A DNA stretch of 13,347 nt from an uncultured Lachnospiraceae bacterium (GTDB lineage Bacteria; Bacillota_A; Clostridia; Lachnospirales; Lachnospiraceae). Both the position numbers and the translations under genes were made by a program. Position 1 is the stretch's first letter; each line of letters begins with the position of its first letter. The stretch covers positions 1 through 13,347 of the forward strand of contig USDU01000053.1 in assembly GCA_900553635.1 (NCBI GenBank), given 5' to 3'. This document shows positions 1 to 7,407 of the stretch, piece by piece. The notes under the pieces were generated by a model that saw nothing but the letters and a program-made list of their open reading frames with translations, searched no databases and was not told the DNA's origin.

Positions 1-1085
1 TTCTCTGCTGTCTCTGCCGCATTCTTCTTTCCTGCCGCCTCTGTCTTTTCCTTCTGTGCCTTTTCTGCCTTCTCCTCATCGATCCCGGCGCTGTCCAGGC
101 CGAAGCCCTCCCGGACTCTCTCCTCTATCTCGTGGCAGATCTCCGGGTTCTGCTTCAGAAACTGCTTGGCATTCTCACGGCCCTGGCCAATCTTATCGCC
201 TTCATACGCGTACCATGCGCCGCTTTTATTCACCACGCCGGTGTTGGCCGCCAGATCCAGAATGTCGCCCTCACGGGAGATTCCCTCGCCAAACATGATA
301 TCAAACTCTGCCTCCTTGAAAGGCGGAGCAATCTTATTCTTCACCACACGGATACGGGTACGGTTACCCACCATCTCGCCACCCTGCTTCAGGGTCTCAA
401 TACGGCGCACATCCAGACGGATGGAAGAATAGAACTTCAACGCACGGCCACCGGTGGTCACTTCCGGATTACCGAACATGACGCCCACCTTCTCACGCAG
501 CTGATTGATAAAGATCACCGTACAGTTGGACTTGCTGATCACAGCGGTCAGCTTTCTTAAAGCCTGGGACATCAGCCGTGCCTGCAGACCCACATGGGAA
601 TCGCCCATGTCGCCTTCAATCTCGGCCTTCGGAACCAGGGCTGCTACGGAGTCCACGATGATGATATCCACCGCGCCGGAACGAACCATGGTCTCCGCGA
701 TCTCCAGAGCCTGCTCGCCGTTATCCGGCTGGGAAATGTAAAGATTGTCAATGTCTACGCCGATATTCTTCGCGTATACCGGGTCAAGGGCATGCTCCGC
801 ATCGATGAAGCCAGCGATACCGCCGCGCTTCTGTACCTCTGCCACCATGTGCAGGGCCACCGTGGTCTTACCACTGGACTCAGGGCCATAGACCTCGATG
901 ATACGTCCCTTCGGGATGCCGCCCAGTCCCAGCGCCAGGTCAAGACTTAAGCATCCTGTGGGGATCGTCTCAATCTGCATGTTCGCTCCCTTGTCTCCCA
1001 GCTTCATGACAGAGCCTTTACCAAACTGCTTCTCAATCTGCGCAAGCGCCGCGTCCAATGCCTTCTGCTTTTCTTCCTTTACCAT
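1..1085 (-). CDS. recA: Recombinase RecA (C-terminal end cut by window edge)
   Basis: RecA is the ATP-dependent strand-exchange protein of homologous recombination and the co-protease that triggers LexA self-cleavage in the SOS response. I translated 361 codons from ATG at 1085 without meeting a stop, so the gene runs off the left edge. Visible landmarks are Walker A GPESSGKT at residues 67-74, the Walker B strand [10 protein letters not shown] at 141-150, and the loop-2 region [17 protein letters not shown] at 205-221. After about residue 330 the sequence becomes a charged Ala/Lys/Glu tail, the usual RecA C-terminus but longer than average, since most RecA proteins are about 350 aa. The start is set by an AAAGGAG ribosome site six bases upstream and the conserved N-terminus ([19 protein letters not shown]). 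A strong promoter and two SOS boxes precede it. Identity is certain; only the exact length is unknown. Confidence 0.98.
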   Translation of the reverse strand, partial: MVKEEKQKALDAALAQIEKQFGKGSVMKLGDKGANMQIETIPTGCLSLDLALGLGGIPKGRIIEVYGPESSGKTTVALHMVAEVQKRGGIAGFIDAEHALDPVYAKNIGVDIDNLYISQPDNGEQALEIAETMVRSGAVDIIIVDSVAALVPKAEIEGDMGDSHVGLQARLMSQALRKLTAVISKSNCTVIFINQLREKVGVMFGNPEVTTGGRALKFYSSIRLDVRRIETLKQGGEMVGNRTRIRVVKNKIAPPFKEAEFDIMFGEGISREGDILDLAANTGVVNKSGAWYAYEGDKIGQGRENAKQFLKQNPEICHEIEERVREGFGLDSAGIDEEKAEKAQKEKTEAAGKKNAAETAE

Positions 1086-1125
1086 AGCTTCTCCTTTATT
1101 CCGTACCTGTTTTATTTCGATATTC

Positions 1126-1153
1126 CAAACATTTGTTCTCGAATATTTGTTCG
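1126..1153 (-). promoter_or_regulatory. Two abutting SOS (LexA) boxes in the recA leader
   Basis: Read on the minus strand, CGAACAAATATTCG (1153-1140) is followed without a gap by AGAACAAATGTTTG (1139-1126). Each is one or two bases from the Firmicutes SOS consensus CGAACRNRYGTTCG. They lie just downstream of the predicted recA transcription start, where bound LexA would block elongation or open-complex escape. Site identity is inferred from the consensus and from position in front of recA; the lexA gene is not in this window. Confidence 0.8.
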
Positions 1154-1166
1154 TTTTTCAGGTACT

Positions 1167-1195
1167 ATCTTATTATATTTTTTGTCTTCTGTCAA
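1167..1195 (-). promoter_or_regulatory. recA promoter
   Basis: On the minus strand TTGACA (1195-1190) and TAAGAT (1172-1167) are separated by 17 bases, a near-consensus sigma-A promoter. Transcription should start near 1160, leaving a leader of about 75 nt that contains both SOS boxes and the recA ribosome site. Confidence 0.8.
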
Positions 1196-1259
1196 GTAGA
1201 AAAGTTCTCATTCGTGTGTTATCATCTGTAAACAGGGGAAATCGGAAAGAGCTGTTCCG

Positions 1260-1281
1260 GAATAGCGGATATCCGCTATTC
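1260..1281. repeat. 22-bp perfect palindrome
   Basis: The 11-base arm GAATAGCGGAT is followed immediately by its exact reverse complement, with no spacer. A zero-spacer perfect palindrome is more typical of a dimeric repressor site than of a terminator, and no T-run follows on either strand. It sits just downstream of a possible minus-strand promoter (1284-1313) and upstream of the main recA promoter. Function is unknown. Confidence 0.7.
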
Positions 1282-1283
1282 GA

Positions 1284-1313
1284 AGCATAGCACAATTTTC
1301 ATCCTCCCGTCAA
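1284..1313 (-). promoter_or_regulatory. Possible second, upstream promoter toward recA
   Basis: On the minus strand TTGACG (1313-1308) and TATGCT (1289-1284) are 18 bases apart. The predicted start would fall at the edge of the palindrome at 1260-1281, so the palindrome would act as an operator over +1. No open reading frame with a ribosome site lies between here and the main recA promoter, so its transcript would run into recA. This rests on motif match only. Confidence 0.4.
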
Positions 1314-1336
1314 TGGTTTTTCCGTTGTTTTGGTCC

Positions 1337-1360
1337 GACTTTGGATAAGACTTTGGATAA
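1337..1360. repeat. Tandem 12-bp direct repeat
   Basis: GACTTTGGATAA occurs twice head to tail (1337-1348 and 1349-1360), 14 bases beyond the stop codon of the M15 peptidase gene. It may be a replication-slippage duplication. I see no intrinsic terminator between the M15 stop and the recA control region. Confidence 0.85.
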
Positions 1361-1373
1361 GCCTGAGAAGCTC

Positions 1374-2201
1374 TTATTTCTGAAAATGCTGATAATCCTG
1401 CACGCTCTTCCAGCGCCCTCCCCAGGTATAGCCGTGGGTGTCAAAAAGCTGCAGGCACAGGTCATCCTTTCCGCCTATCTTATAGGGAAAATCCACGCTT
1501 CGATCCGCATAAGGCTCACTTCCGGGCGGAGAACTGTGTTTTACACCGTCCGGATAAGTCACATAAGGATTATAGAAAGGGTTGATGTCAATGGCCAGGC
1601 CGAGGGCATGCCGGGACAGCTTCGTACTGCCTGCTACCACCCGATAGTTAAAGCAGGATGTATTGTTGTCGGCCACAGCCAGATCATCGTCGCCGCCATA
1701 CTCGTCAATAAGCAGCATTTTTTCAATGGGGTAATCATTTTCGTAGAGCTCCCGGAAAATTTCCAGCACCTCATCCGCTATCGCCGCGTTTGTGATCATT
1801 TCCCCCACATGGGTTTCGCCGTCAAAGCCGCAGTATAAGAGCCGCAGATAGCGCAGGTCATCACGACCGATATTCTCATTTTCTACATAGGAAATGCCGT
1901 TGATGCGGTCAAAAATCTCGTCAGGGACAGCCTCGGCAGTGAACAGTCCGTCCATATCCGCCTCAGTCAGCGTCTTATCTACAATCGTTCCCGACGGGCA
2001 GGTACCGTAATCCACCGCAGGACTATCGCTATCCGCTGCAGCGCTCTCATCATCCATGCCTTCCTGCTCCGAAGTGATCACATTTCCTATATTCTGCTCT
2101 GTATCGGGCGCGTCCTGCCCCGCACATCCGCCGCATAACAGGCAAATGGCCATTCCTGCGGCAGAAATGACCATTTTTACACCTTTTTTATTCATTTTCA
2201 C
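1374..2201 (-). CDS. M15-family D-Ala-D-Ala carboxypeptidase-like lipoprotein
   Basis: Predicted extracytoplasmic zinc peptidase acting on peptidoglycan stem peptides (VanY / L,D- or D,D-carboxypeptidase type). Residues 1-26 look like a lipoprotein signal: basic start, hydrophobic stretch, then LLCGGC with Cys26 as the likely lipidated residue. An acidic Ser/Ala/Asp-rich linker (about 27-65) follows. The C-terminal domain carries the M15 signature: SRHALGLAID (194-203) plus D205 gives zinc ligands H198 and D205, and DYQH (269-272) supplies catalytic-type D269 and third ligand H272. Length (275 aa) suits a lipoprotein with one catalytic domain. The start at 2201 is a GTG; an in-frame ATG at 2195, two codons later, is equally possible, and neither has a strong ribosome site. 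It begins five bases after the asd stop, so the two are probably co-transcribed. Exact bond specificity cannot be told. Confidence 0.85.
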   Translation of the reverse strand: MKMNKKGVKMVISAAGMAICLLCGGCAGQDAPDTEQNIGNVITSEQEGMDDESAAADSDSPAVDYGTCPSGTIVDKTLTEADMDGLFTAEAVPDEIFDRINGISYVENENIGRDDLRYLRLLYCGFDGETHVGEMITNAAIADEVLEIFRELYENDYPIEKMLLIDEYGGDDDLAVADNNTSCFNYRVVAGSTKLSRHALGLAIDINPFYNPYVTYPDGVKHSSPPGSEPYADRSVDFPYKIGGKDDLCLQLFDTHGYTWGGRWKSVQDYQHFQK

Positions 2202-2206
2202 ACTAC

Positions 2207-3292
2207 TTATTTTGCTGCGATAAAGCCCTTTGCCTTCAGAAGCTCTGCGCAGAGTACGGCTCCGCCTGCCGCGCCGCGGACAGTGTTATGGGACAGGCCT
2301 ACAAACTTCCAGTCGTATACGGTATCCTCGCGGAGTCTTCCGATGGATACGCCCATGCCTCTCTCATAATCCACATCCAAAGTAACCTGGGGACGGTTAT
2401 CCTCTGTCATATACCGGATAAACTGCTTCGGCGCGCTGGGAAGCTCAAGCTCCTGCGGTGCGCCCCGGAAACTCTCCAGCTTCTCGATAAGCTGCTCCTT
2501 CGTCGGCTTCTTGCGGAACTTCACAAATACAGCTGCGGTATGGCCGTTCAGAACCGGAACACGGATGCACTGGCAGGTGATCACCGGCTCCTTAGCCAGC
2601 TTTATCTCGCCATCCTCGCAGGTGCCAAGCACACGAAGGGGCTCCTTCTCACTCTTCTCCTCTTCGCCGCCGATGTAGGGAATGATATTGCCTACCATCT
2701 CCGGCCAGTCCTTAAAGGTCTTGCCCGCGCCGGAAATCGCCTGGTATGTGGTAGCGACTACCTCATAGGGCTCAAACTCTTCCCATGCCTTCAGAGCCGG
2801 GGTATAGGACTGAATGGAGCAGTTCGGCTTTACAGCGATAAAGCCTCTCTTGGTACCGAGGCGCTCCTTCTGCTTCTCGATAATCTGTGTGTGATCGGAG
2901 TTGATCTCCGGGATAATCATCGGAACGTCCGGAGTCCAGCGGTGCGCGCTGTTGTTGGAGACAACCGGGGTCTCGGTCTTTGCGTAAGCTTCCTCGATGG
3001 CACGAATCTCGTCCTTGGTCATATCTACGGCGCTGAATACGAAATCTACGCCGGCAGCTACCTTCTCGACCTCGTTGACATTCATAACAACGATGTCCTT
3101 CACTGCCTCCGGCATCGGCGTATCCATTTTCCAGCGATCTCCCACCGCGTCCTCGTATCTCTTGCCTGCGCTTCGCGGGCTGGCTGCAATGGTTACAACC
3201 TCAAACCAGGGATGATTCTCCAGCAGGGAAATAAATCTCTGTCCTACCATTCCGGTACCGCCAAGGATACCGACTTTAAGCTTCTCACTCAT
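2207..3292 (-). CDS. asd: Aspartate-semialdehyde dehydrogenase
   Basis: Cytoplasmic enzyme reducing 4-aspartyl phosphate to aspartate semialdehyde with NADPH, the branch point to lysine/diaminopimelate, threonine and methionine. The N-terminus has the nucleotide-binding glycine motif GILGGTGMVGQRF (8-20). The catalytic cysteine lies in KPNCSIQ (C158). R244 and H251 in CIRVPVLNGH are the substrate-binding and general-base residues of the family. At 361 aa, with PNCSIQ, it belongs to the archaeal/fungal-like branch of Asd, which is also common in clostridia, not the E. coli branch. The ATG at 3292 has GAGGAG about ten bases upstream. The M15 lipoprotein gene follows after five bases; supply of diaminopimelate for peptidoglycan gives the pair a shared cell-wall theme. 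Confidence 0.97.
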   Translation of the reverse strand: MSEKLKVGILGGTGMVGQRFISLLENHPWFEVVTIAASPRSAGKRYEDAVGDRWKMDTPMPEAVKDIVVMNVNEVEKVAAGVDFVFSAVDMTKDEIRAIEEAYAKTETPVVSNNSAHRWTPDVPMIIPEINSDHTQIIEKQKERLGTKRGFIAVKPNCSIQSYTPALKAWEEFEPYEVVATTYQAISGAGKTFKDWPEMVGNIIPYIGGEEEKSEKEPLRVLGTCEDGEIKLAKEPVITCQCIRVPVLNGHTAAVFVKFRKKPTKEQLIEKLESFRGAPQELELPSAPKQFIRYMTEDNRPQVTLDVDYERGMGVSIGRLREDTVYDWKFVGLSHNTVRGAAGGAVLCAELLKAKGFIAAK

Positions 3293-3390
3293 TTTTCATA
3301 CTCTCCTCTGTTTTAAATATCTTTTTTGTAGCTATTCAATACCCGAACAGTTACTGTCTTTATTCTGCGGACATTTGTGTGTCTTCCAAA

Positions 3391-3419
3391 ATACTACCTC
3401 AAATTTTTAAAAATTGCAA
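3391..3419 (-). promoter_or_regulatory. asd promoter
   Basis: On the minus strand TTGCAA (3419-3414), a 17-base spacer and TAGTAT (3396-3391). The spacer contains most of the 14-bp palindrome AATTTTTAAAAATT (3402-3415), a stiff A/T tract. The predicted leader is about 90 nt; I recognised no lysine riboswitch or T-box in it, and it looks too short for either. Confidence 0.7.
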
Positions 3420-3438
3420 GCACTTTTTCACGTTCCAT

Positions 3439-3669
3439 TCAAAGAAGCTCCGTAGCCTTCGCCGCTGCGTCCTGAAGCATCTCGCAAAAGCCTTCCGGAT
3501 CCGTCATATTCTTACCCTTGCCCGCGTCAATCAGCGCCGTCAGTTCCTCAAAGACTGCTCCGCCATAGGCGTCCCCCAGCATTCCTGCCAGTCTTCTCGA
3601 GGATTCAATCAAACGTAAGGGGCCGTACATATGAGGTTCGCCGGGCAGGCCTGCCGCGCTGGTAATCAT
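3439..3669 (-). CDS. Small DUF6092-like protein, start uncertain
   Basis: Function unknown. The 76-residue product from ATG 3669 contains EPHMYGPLRLIESSRRL (11-27), which resembles the core of the DUF6092 family (pattern SA-GL--EP--YGPLRL). The ATG seems too late: the frame upstream reads KKELQDLLIY before the ATG-encoded M, matching the start of the family domain. No ATG, GTG or TTG exists in this frame between the nitroreductase stop and 3669; the only near candidates are CTG codons (first bases 3690, 3681, 3678). The same frame stays open far back into the nitroreductase gene, shifted by one base. Translation may therefore start at a rare codon, or follow re-initiation or frameshifting from the upstream gene. 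It ends 20 bases before the asd promoter with no terminator between. Confidence 0.6.
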   Translation of the reverse strand: MITSAAGLPGEPHMYGPLRLIESSRRLAGMLGDAYGGAVFEELTALIDAGKGKNMTDPEGFCEMLQDAAAKATELL

Positions 3670-3700
3670 ATAGATCAGCAGGTCCTGCAGTTCTTTCTTA

Positions 3701-4342
3701 TTAAACCTGGGTATTCTCCGAAGAAAAAGCCGCCGCTGCCCTTGTAGCTGATTTTCCGTTGTCCGTCCGAACTGCTTCTTTCCCGGCCTCCGGCTTCTCT
3801 GCCGCCTCTTCTGAAACCTCCGGCTCTTCCCATGTATTCCAGAACAATACGTCTTCCATGGCCTTTCGCTTCGGCTCCCGTGGTTCTGCCGCCGGCCAGC
3901 CTACGGAAATCAGGATTTCCAACCGCATCGTATCCGGCAGCTTCAGAAGCTTATGCACCGCCTTATCATTATAGCTTTTGATGGCGCAGGTGCCCAGCCC
4001 CAGATCCGTGGCCTTCAGCATCAGATTCTCCGCCGCCATGGCCGCGTCCATCATCAGGCCGTAGACAAGACTGTTCTTGCTTCCCCGGCGCTCCGCTTCC
4101 GCCAGATCGCTTGCGATGGCGATAATGACCGGCGGCTTTCCGGAAAGTCCGGGACTGAAGGAGTCGATGTCCCGCACCAGCTCCGGATCATCTGCCACAA
4201 AGAAGCGCCAGGCCTGCAGATTGCTGGCTGTGGGGGCCAAAGCCGCAGCTTTTATGAGTACTTCCAAAATTTCCCTGGAAACCGGTTTGTCCGAGAATTT
4301 CCGGATACTTCTTCGTTTTTCGATTACTTCTGTCAGTTCCAT
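3701..4342 (-). CDS. Nitroreductase-family flavoprotein with an extra C-terminal tail
   Basis: Predicted FMN-dependent NAD(P)H oxidoreductase; the physiological substrate is unknown. The N-terminal FMN-phosphate motif RRSIRKF (10-16), APTASNLQAWRF (36-47), the LGLGTCAIKSYN region (114-125) and the closing ISVGWP (145-150) define the family. The core ends near residue 171. The remaining 42 residues (EEPEVSEEAAEKPEAGKEAV and onward) are acidic, Ala-rich and probably disordered, which is unusual for this family. The start has an excellent TAGGAGG site. The gene overlaps the open frame of the downstream DUF6092-like gene, and the 89 bases between it and the permease gene upstream show no clear promoter, so a permease-nitroreductase-DUF6092 operon is likely. 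Confidence 0.9.
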   Translation of the reverse strand: MELTEVIEKRRSIRKFSDKPVSREILEVLIKAAALAPTASNLQAWRFFVADDPELVRDIDSFSPGLSGKPPVIIAIASDLAEAERRGSKNSLVYGLMMDAAMAAENLMLKATDLGLGTCAIKSYNDKAVHKLLKLPDTMRLEILISVGWPAAEPREPKRKAMEDVLFWNTWEEPEVSEEAAEKPEAGKEAVRTDNGKSATRAAAAFSSENTQV

Positions 4343-4431
4343 ATGATTTTCCTCCTATCTATAAGCGCTTCCGTCTTCACATGCACTGCCCGGATAAGGC
4401 GCTTTCTTCCTATGAGTATGTGCGTATGCTT

Positions 4432-5382
4432 TTACCGAAACAACGCTGAGGTCAAAAACAGCAGCGGAATCGTCACCATACAGCAAATCGTCGTCACAAA
4501 GACCGCCGTGGAAGCATAGTCCTCATCCAGCCCATACTGACCCGCTATCATACAGCTGGTGGTCATGGACGGCGCTCCCGCAATCAGCATCAGCACCACC
4601 CGCTCGGTCTCCGGCAGAATCGGCCCGGTCAGAATGTAAATCAGAAGCGGCACTGTGAAAAGCTTGGTCAACACCAGCATCCACAGAGTTTTCAGGCAGT
4701 GCAGGCTTCCTTTTTTCAGGAAGCAGATGGTACAGCCCACATAGATAAGTCCCAGGCTGTAGCTGATATTGCCCACGTTCGTGCAGACCTCCAGTACCGG
4801 GCCGGGCAGAGTCACCGACAGGGAATTCAGGGTCAGAATCAGCACGATGGACACCAAAATCGGGTTAAACAGCCTTTTTACCAAAATCTGATACCATGGT
4901 TCCCTGTCCTTTTCGATCCCTCTTGTGAAAAAATATAACCCCAGGGTCCAGACCATCATGGTGTCAATGGCGGAACAGATAGGGATATATTGCTGTCCGT
5001 TTTCCGGCGTGTACAGGGCCATCAGAATCGGGATGACCACGAAGCCGTAATTGCCGCCGATCATACAGCCCACATGCACATTTGAAGTGGTGGGGCGTAT
5101 TCCGGCCAGCCTTACGCACAGAAGTCCCACAGCGGCCAGCAGCGCATATCCGGCCATCTGGCAGAGCACGATACCGTGGAAGCCCGCCAGATCCGCCCAG
5201 GTGGTTCCCCGCTGACAGAGAAGCGACACGGTCAGGCAGGGCAGCACCACTTTAATCAGAAAGGCCGACAGGGATGGCAGACAGCTTTTGGGGAAAATTC
5301 CCAATTTTGAAATAGTGAAGCCTAAAGCGATCAGCAGAAAAAAGCTGACGAGCTTAGGCGCTATGATAATAAAGTAATCCAT
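4432..5382 (-). CDS. AEC-family (auxin efflux carrier-like) permease
   Basis: Integral inner-membrane transporter of the AEC family, whose bacterial members carry organic anions such as malate or malonate, or amino acids; the substrate here is unknown. The 316 residues are mostly hydrophobic, enough for about ten membrane helices in two five-helix repeats. Each half carries a family-typical Gly/Asn-rich break: GGNYGFVVIP (109-118) and GAPSMTTSCMIAGQYG (269-284). Length is normal (300-320 aa). The ATG at 5382 has GAGGAA eight bases upstream. It is the first gene after the transporter terminator; I could not find a convincing promoter in 5383-5462, which holds only short inverted repeats (CTGCC-GGT-GGCAG). 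Confidence 0.88.
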   Translation of the reverse strand: MDYFIIIAPKLVSFFLLIALGFTISKLGIFPKSCLPSLSAFLIKVVLPCLTVSLLCQRGTTWADLAGFHGIVLCQMAGYALLAAVGLLCVRLAGIRPTTSNVHVGCMIGGNYGFVVIPILMALYTPENGQQYIPICSAIDTMMVWTLGLYFFTRGIEKDREPWYQILVKRLFNPILVSIVLILTLNSLSVTLPGPVLEVCTNVGNISYSLGLIYVGCTICFLKKGSLHCLKTLWMLVLTKLFTVPLLIYILTGPILPETERVVLMLIAGAPSMTTSCMIAGQYGLDEDYASTAVFVTTICCMVTIPLLFLTSALFR

Positions 5383-5462
5383 GTTTTAAGTTCCTCGCTA
5401 ATACCCCTCCATTTACCTACAGAACCTGCCACCGGCAGCTCCTTACGGATACTTCGTAACAG

Positions 5463-5504
5463 AAAAGGGAATCCCATCCGACCTGCGGACTGGATTCCCC
5501 ATTT
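5463..5504 (-). terminator. Intrinsic terminator of the OPT transporter gene
   Basis: Arms GGGAATCC (5467-5474) and GGATTCCC (5492-5499) pair, with an inner TCCG/CGGA stem. On the minus strand they are followed by TTTTCTG. On the plus strand CATTTT follows, so it may work weakly both ways. It lies about 40 bases after the OPT stop codon. Confidence 0.85.
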
Positions 5505-5539
5505 TCTATAACTCAGGCTTTTTCCTTATGTAACGCCTA

Positions 5540-7222
5540 TCAGTCTTTCTTTCCTACCAGTCCCAGAGTAGCGGTGAAGAAGCTGTAGATAGCAGCTCCT
5601 GCCAGTGCGCCTGCACCCAGGATGTTGAGGGTCTGCTCGTTCTCTTTGTTGGCACGGACAGCAATCAGACGGATAATCAGACCAGCTGCGATGGTCAGGC
5701 CGTTGATGATATTACCTACCAGAAGTCCGGTAGCGAACAGGATACCCAGCTGACGCTTTCCGCCAAGGAGCTGAATGATAGCGCCCGGGATAGCCCAAAT
5801 AAGAAGCCATTTTGCGATTTCTCCGCTTGCTCCCGCGTCAATGGTAGCTACGAAGGTATTGGATACTGCTACAAACAGTCCCTGTCCGAAGTACTTATTT
5901 GCGAAGAAGGCAACCATTACAAACGCTACGGCAAAGCCCATGAGCTCTGCAAAGAACTGCTGCTTACGTCCCTCTTTCTCAAGCTCCGGATTTGCTCCTC
6001 TTCCTCTTAAGATGTAGCCGCACTTTAAGTCGTACGCCATATCAGAGAAGCAGGGGCCGGTGGCTGCAGTAAAGCCTACCAGCAGGCCAAGCGCCAGCTT
6101 CGGGAAGCCAAGAAGCATGCCGACAATCAGGAAAATCAGGGCTGTCGCAAATCCCGGGAACCATCCGGAATACATGGCGGAAATACCTACGATCAGCTCG
6201 GATGCCTCAGCAGCGAATGCCGCGAAGATCAGCCAGAGGATGAACTGCGGTACGCTCATCTTGGTGATGATGCCGCCTACGACTGCCAGGAACAGAGCGA
6301 TGACCAGGTATGCGCCGAAGCCCACGCCCAGGGTCTTCTTCATATGCTCGTTGCTTACCACATTGGTGGTATCCACTGTCTTGGTACCCTTGCTCTTCTT
6401 GAACAGGGCGATACCGCACTGTACCAGGGAAATGATACCGGCGCCGATCATAACACCGTGCGCCATATACTGCAGTGAAAGGTGATCTGTATATACAAAG
6501 CCCTCGCCAAATGCATTGGTTACGAAATTAAACGCGTGTCCGAAGATAGAGAAGGAGAAGCCGTTTACCTTCAGGACGCCGATAACCAGGGAACCTGCTG
6601 CCAGAGCGGCCATAGCTCCGAAATCACCAAACCAGGATACTCCCAGAAGATCCATGGGAAGGCCTGCGATCTTACCTACCCAGCCAAGGCCGATACCAAC
6701 CAGAAGAAGGACGGCCTTCTTACCTTTCTCGATAACTGCCAGGATGGAATCTGCCGCTGCCACTCCGGGCGGCCATGCGCCCTCTGCCGGGAACATCTCA
6801 GATCCGAAGCAGTTGTAAAGGATGGTCGCGTCTACACAGGTAGCCAGCATCACGCCGATCAGCATGGGGAACATCAGCTCCGGATATCCCATGATAACCG
6901 GAATACCAATCGGAAGAATCATACAGTTCGCAGCGGAGAATGTAGCTGCGGAAATGGATGTCTGCAGCAGATTCTGTCTGTGGATACTGCGGTATTTTCT
7001 TAAAAATGCCACCGGAATTCTGGAAAGAAGAATGGCAAACAGTGCTCCGATGATGGAGGTGTTCGGGGTTACTCCTGTACGGACAATCAGCTCCAGGCCG
7101 ATGATACATCCTACGACTGCCAGCGGAAGTCCCAGAATCATTACCTGGGGATCCCACGCCTTCGGATGCTCGGCTGCTGAAATTGACTGCTGTTTTTTCA
7201 GTTCAGGATTTTCATTTGTCAT
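5540..7222 (-). CDS. OPT-family (oligopeptide transporter / YSL-like) permease
   Basis: Predicted inner-membrane importer of small peptides or peptide-like and metal-chelate compounds, normally driven by the proton gradient. The 560-residue protein is almost wholly hydrophobic, enough for about 14-16 membrane helices. Diagnostic parts are IFGHAFNF (227-234), and GPCFSDMAYDLKCGYILRG (389-407) followed by RKQQFFAELMG (419-429), the bacterial OPT signature (usual form DLKTGYLLGA then QQ-AELIG). A soluble loop lies around residues 275-295. Length is typical of bacterial members (about 520-650 aa). The ATG at 7222 follows an AAAGGAAG site. The gene is divergent from the DUF1177-AroM-M29-racemase-DUF917 operon and shares a 249-base control region with it, so it is the likely uptake component of that system. 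Its own leader carries a terminator-like hairpin. Confidence 0.88.
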   Translation of the reverse strand: MTNENPELKKQQSISAAEHPKAWDPQVMILGLPLAVVGCIIGLELIVRTGVTPNTSIIGALFAILLSRIPVAFLRKYRSIHRQNLLQTSISAATFSAANCMILPIGIPVIMGYPELMFPMLIGVMLATCVDATILYNCFGSEMFPAEGAWPPGVAAADSILAVIEKGKKAVLLLVGIGLGWVGKIAGLPMDLLGVSWFGDFGAMAALAAGSLVIGVLKVNGFSFSIFGHAFNFVTNAFGEGFVYTDHLSLQYMAHGVMIGAGIISLVQCGIALFKKSKGTKTVDTTNVVSNEHMKKTLGVGFGAYLVIALFLAVVGGIITKMSVPQFILWLIFAAFAAEASELIVGISAMYSGWFPGFATALIFLIVGMLLGFPKLALGLLVGFTAATGPCFSDMAYDLKCGYILRGRGANPELEKEGRKQQFFAELMGFAVAFVMVAFFANKYFGQGLFVAVSNTFVATIDAGASGEIAKWLLIWAIPGAIIQLLGGKRQLGILFATGLLVGNIINGLTIAAGLIIRLIAVRANKENEQTLNILGAGALAGAAIYSFFTATLGLVGKKD

Positions 7223-7240
7223 ATTATCAGCTTCCTTTCT

Positions 7241-7288
7241 AAAAAAAGCTATGACGCAGGCATCCCGTTCCTATGCCCGTTCATAGCT
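7241..7288 (-). terminator. Terminator-like hairpin in the OPT leader (candidate attenuator)
   Basis: On the minus strand AGCTATGA (7288-7281) pairs with TCATAGCT (7254-7247), with an inner GGCAT/ATGCC stem (7277-7273 with 7263-7259), and seven T residues follow (7247-7241). It lies between the promoter and the ribosome site of the OPT gene. No gene on the minus strand ends here, because the neighbour to the right is divergent. It therefore fits an attenuator better than an ordinary terminator. Confidence 0.7.
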
Positions 7289-7301
7289 CGTGATATTTTT
7301 T

Positions 7302-7330
7302 ATCATACTCCCACTTTCCAGCTGTGTCAA
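7302..7330 (-). promoter_or_regulatory. OPT transporter promoter
   Basis: On the minus strand TTGACA (7330-7325), 17 bases, TATGAT (7307-7302): close to perfect sigma-A consensus. An inverted repeat TGATA-N5-TATCA (7291-7305) covers the -10 element and the predicted start and could be an operator. The predicted leader is only about 70 nt and is nearly filled by the attenuator-like hairpin. Confidence 0.8.
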
Positions 7331-7407
7331 GCTAAAGTATTAATGTTTCTTAAACTTTCTTAATTTTTCGTAAATTTTCTGGAAACTTATCTTTCTTTCC
7401 AAATCAG

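Noticed and set aside
132..560. Plus-strand open frames in the first kilobase
   Set aside because: They are shadows of recA, which reads without interruption on the minus strand.
2288..3316. 342-codon plus-strand open frame opposite asd
   Set aside because: Asd is certain on the minus strand; the antisense frame has no recognisable domain.
3301..3390. Lysine riboswitch or T-box in the asd leader
   Set aside because: The leader is only about 90 nt and no conserved core of either element was recognised.
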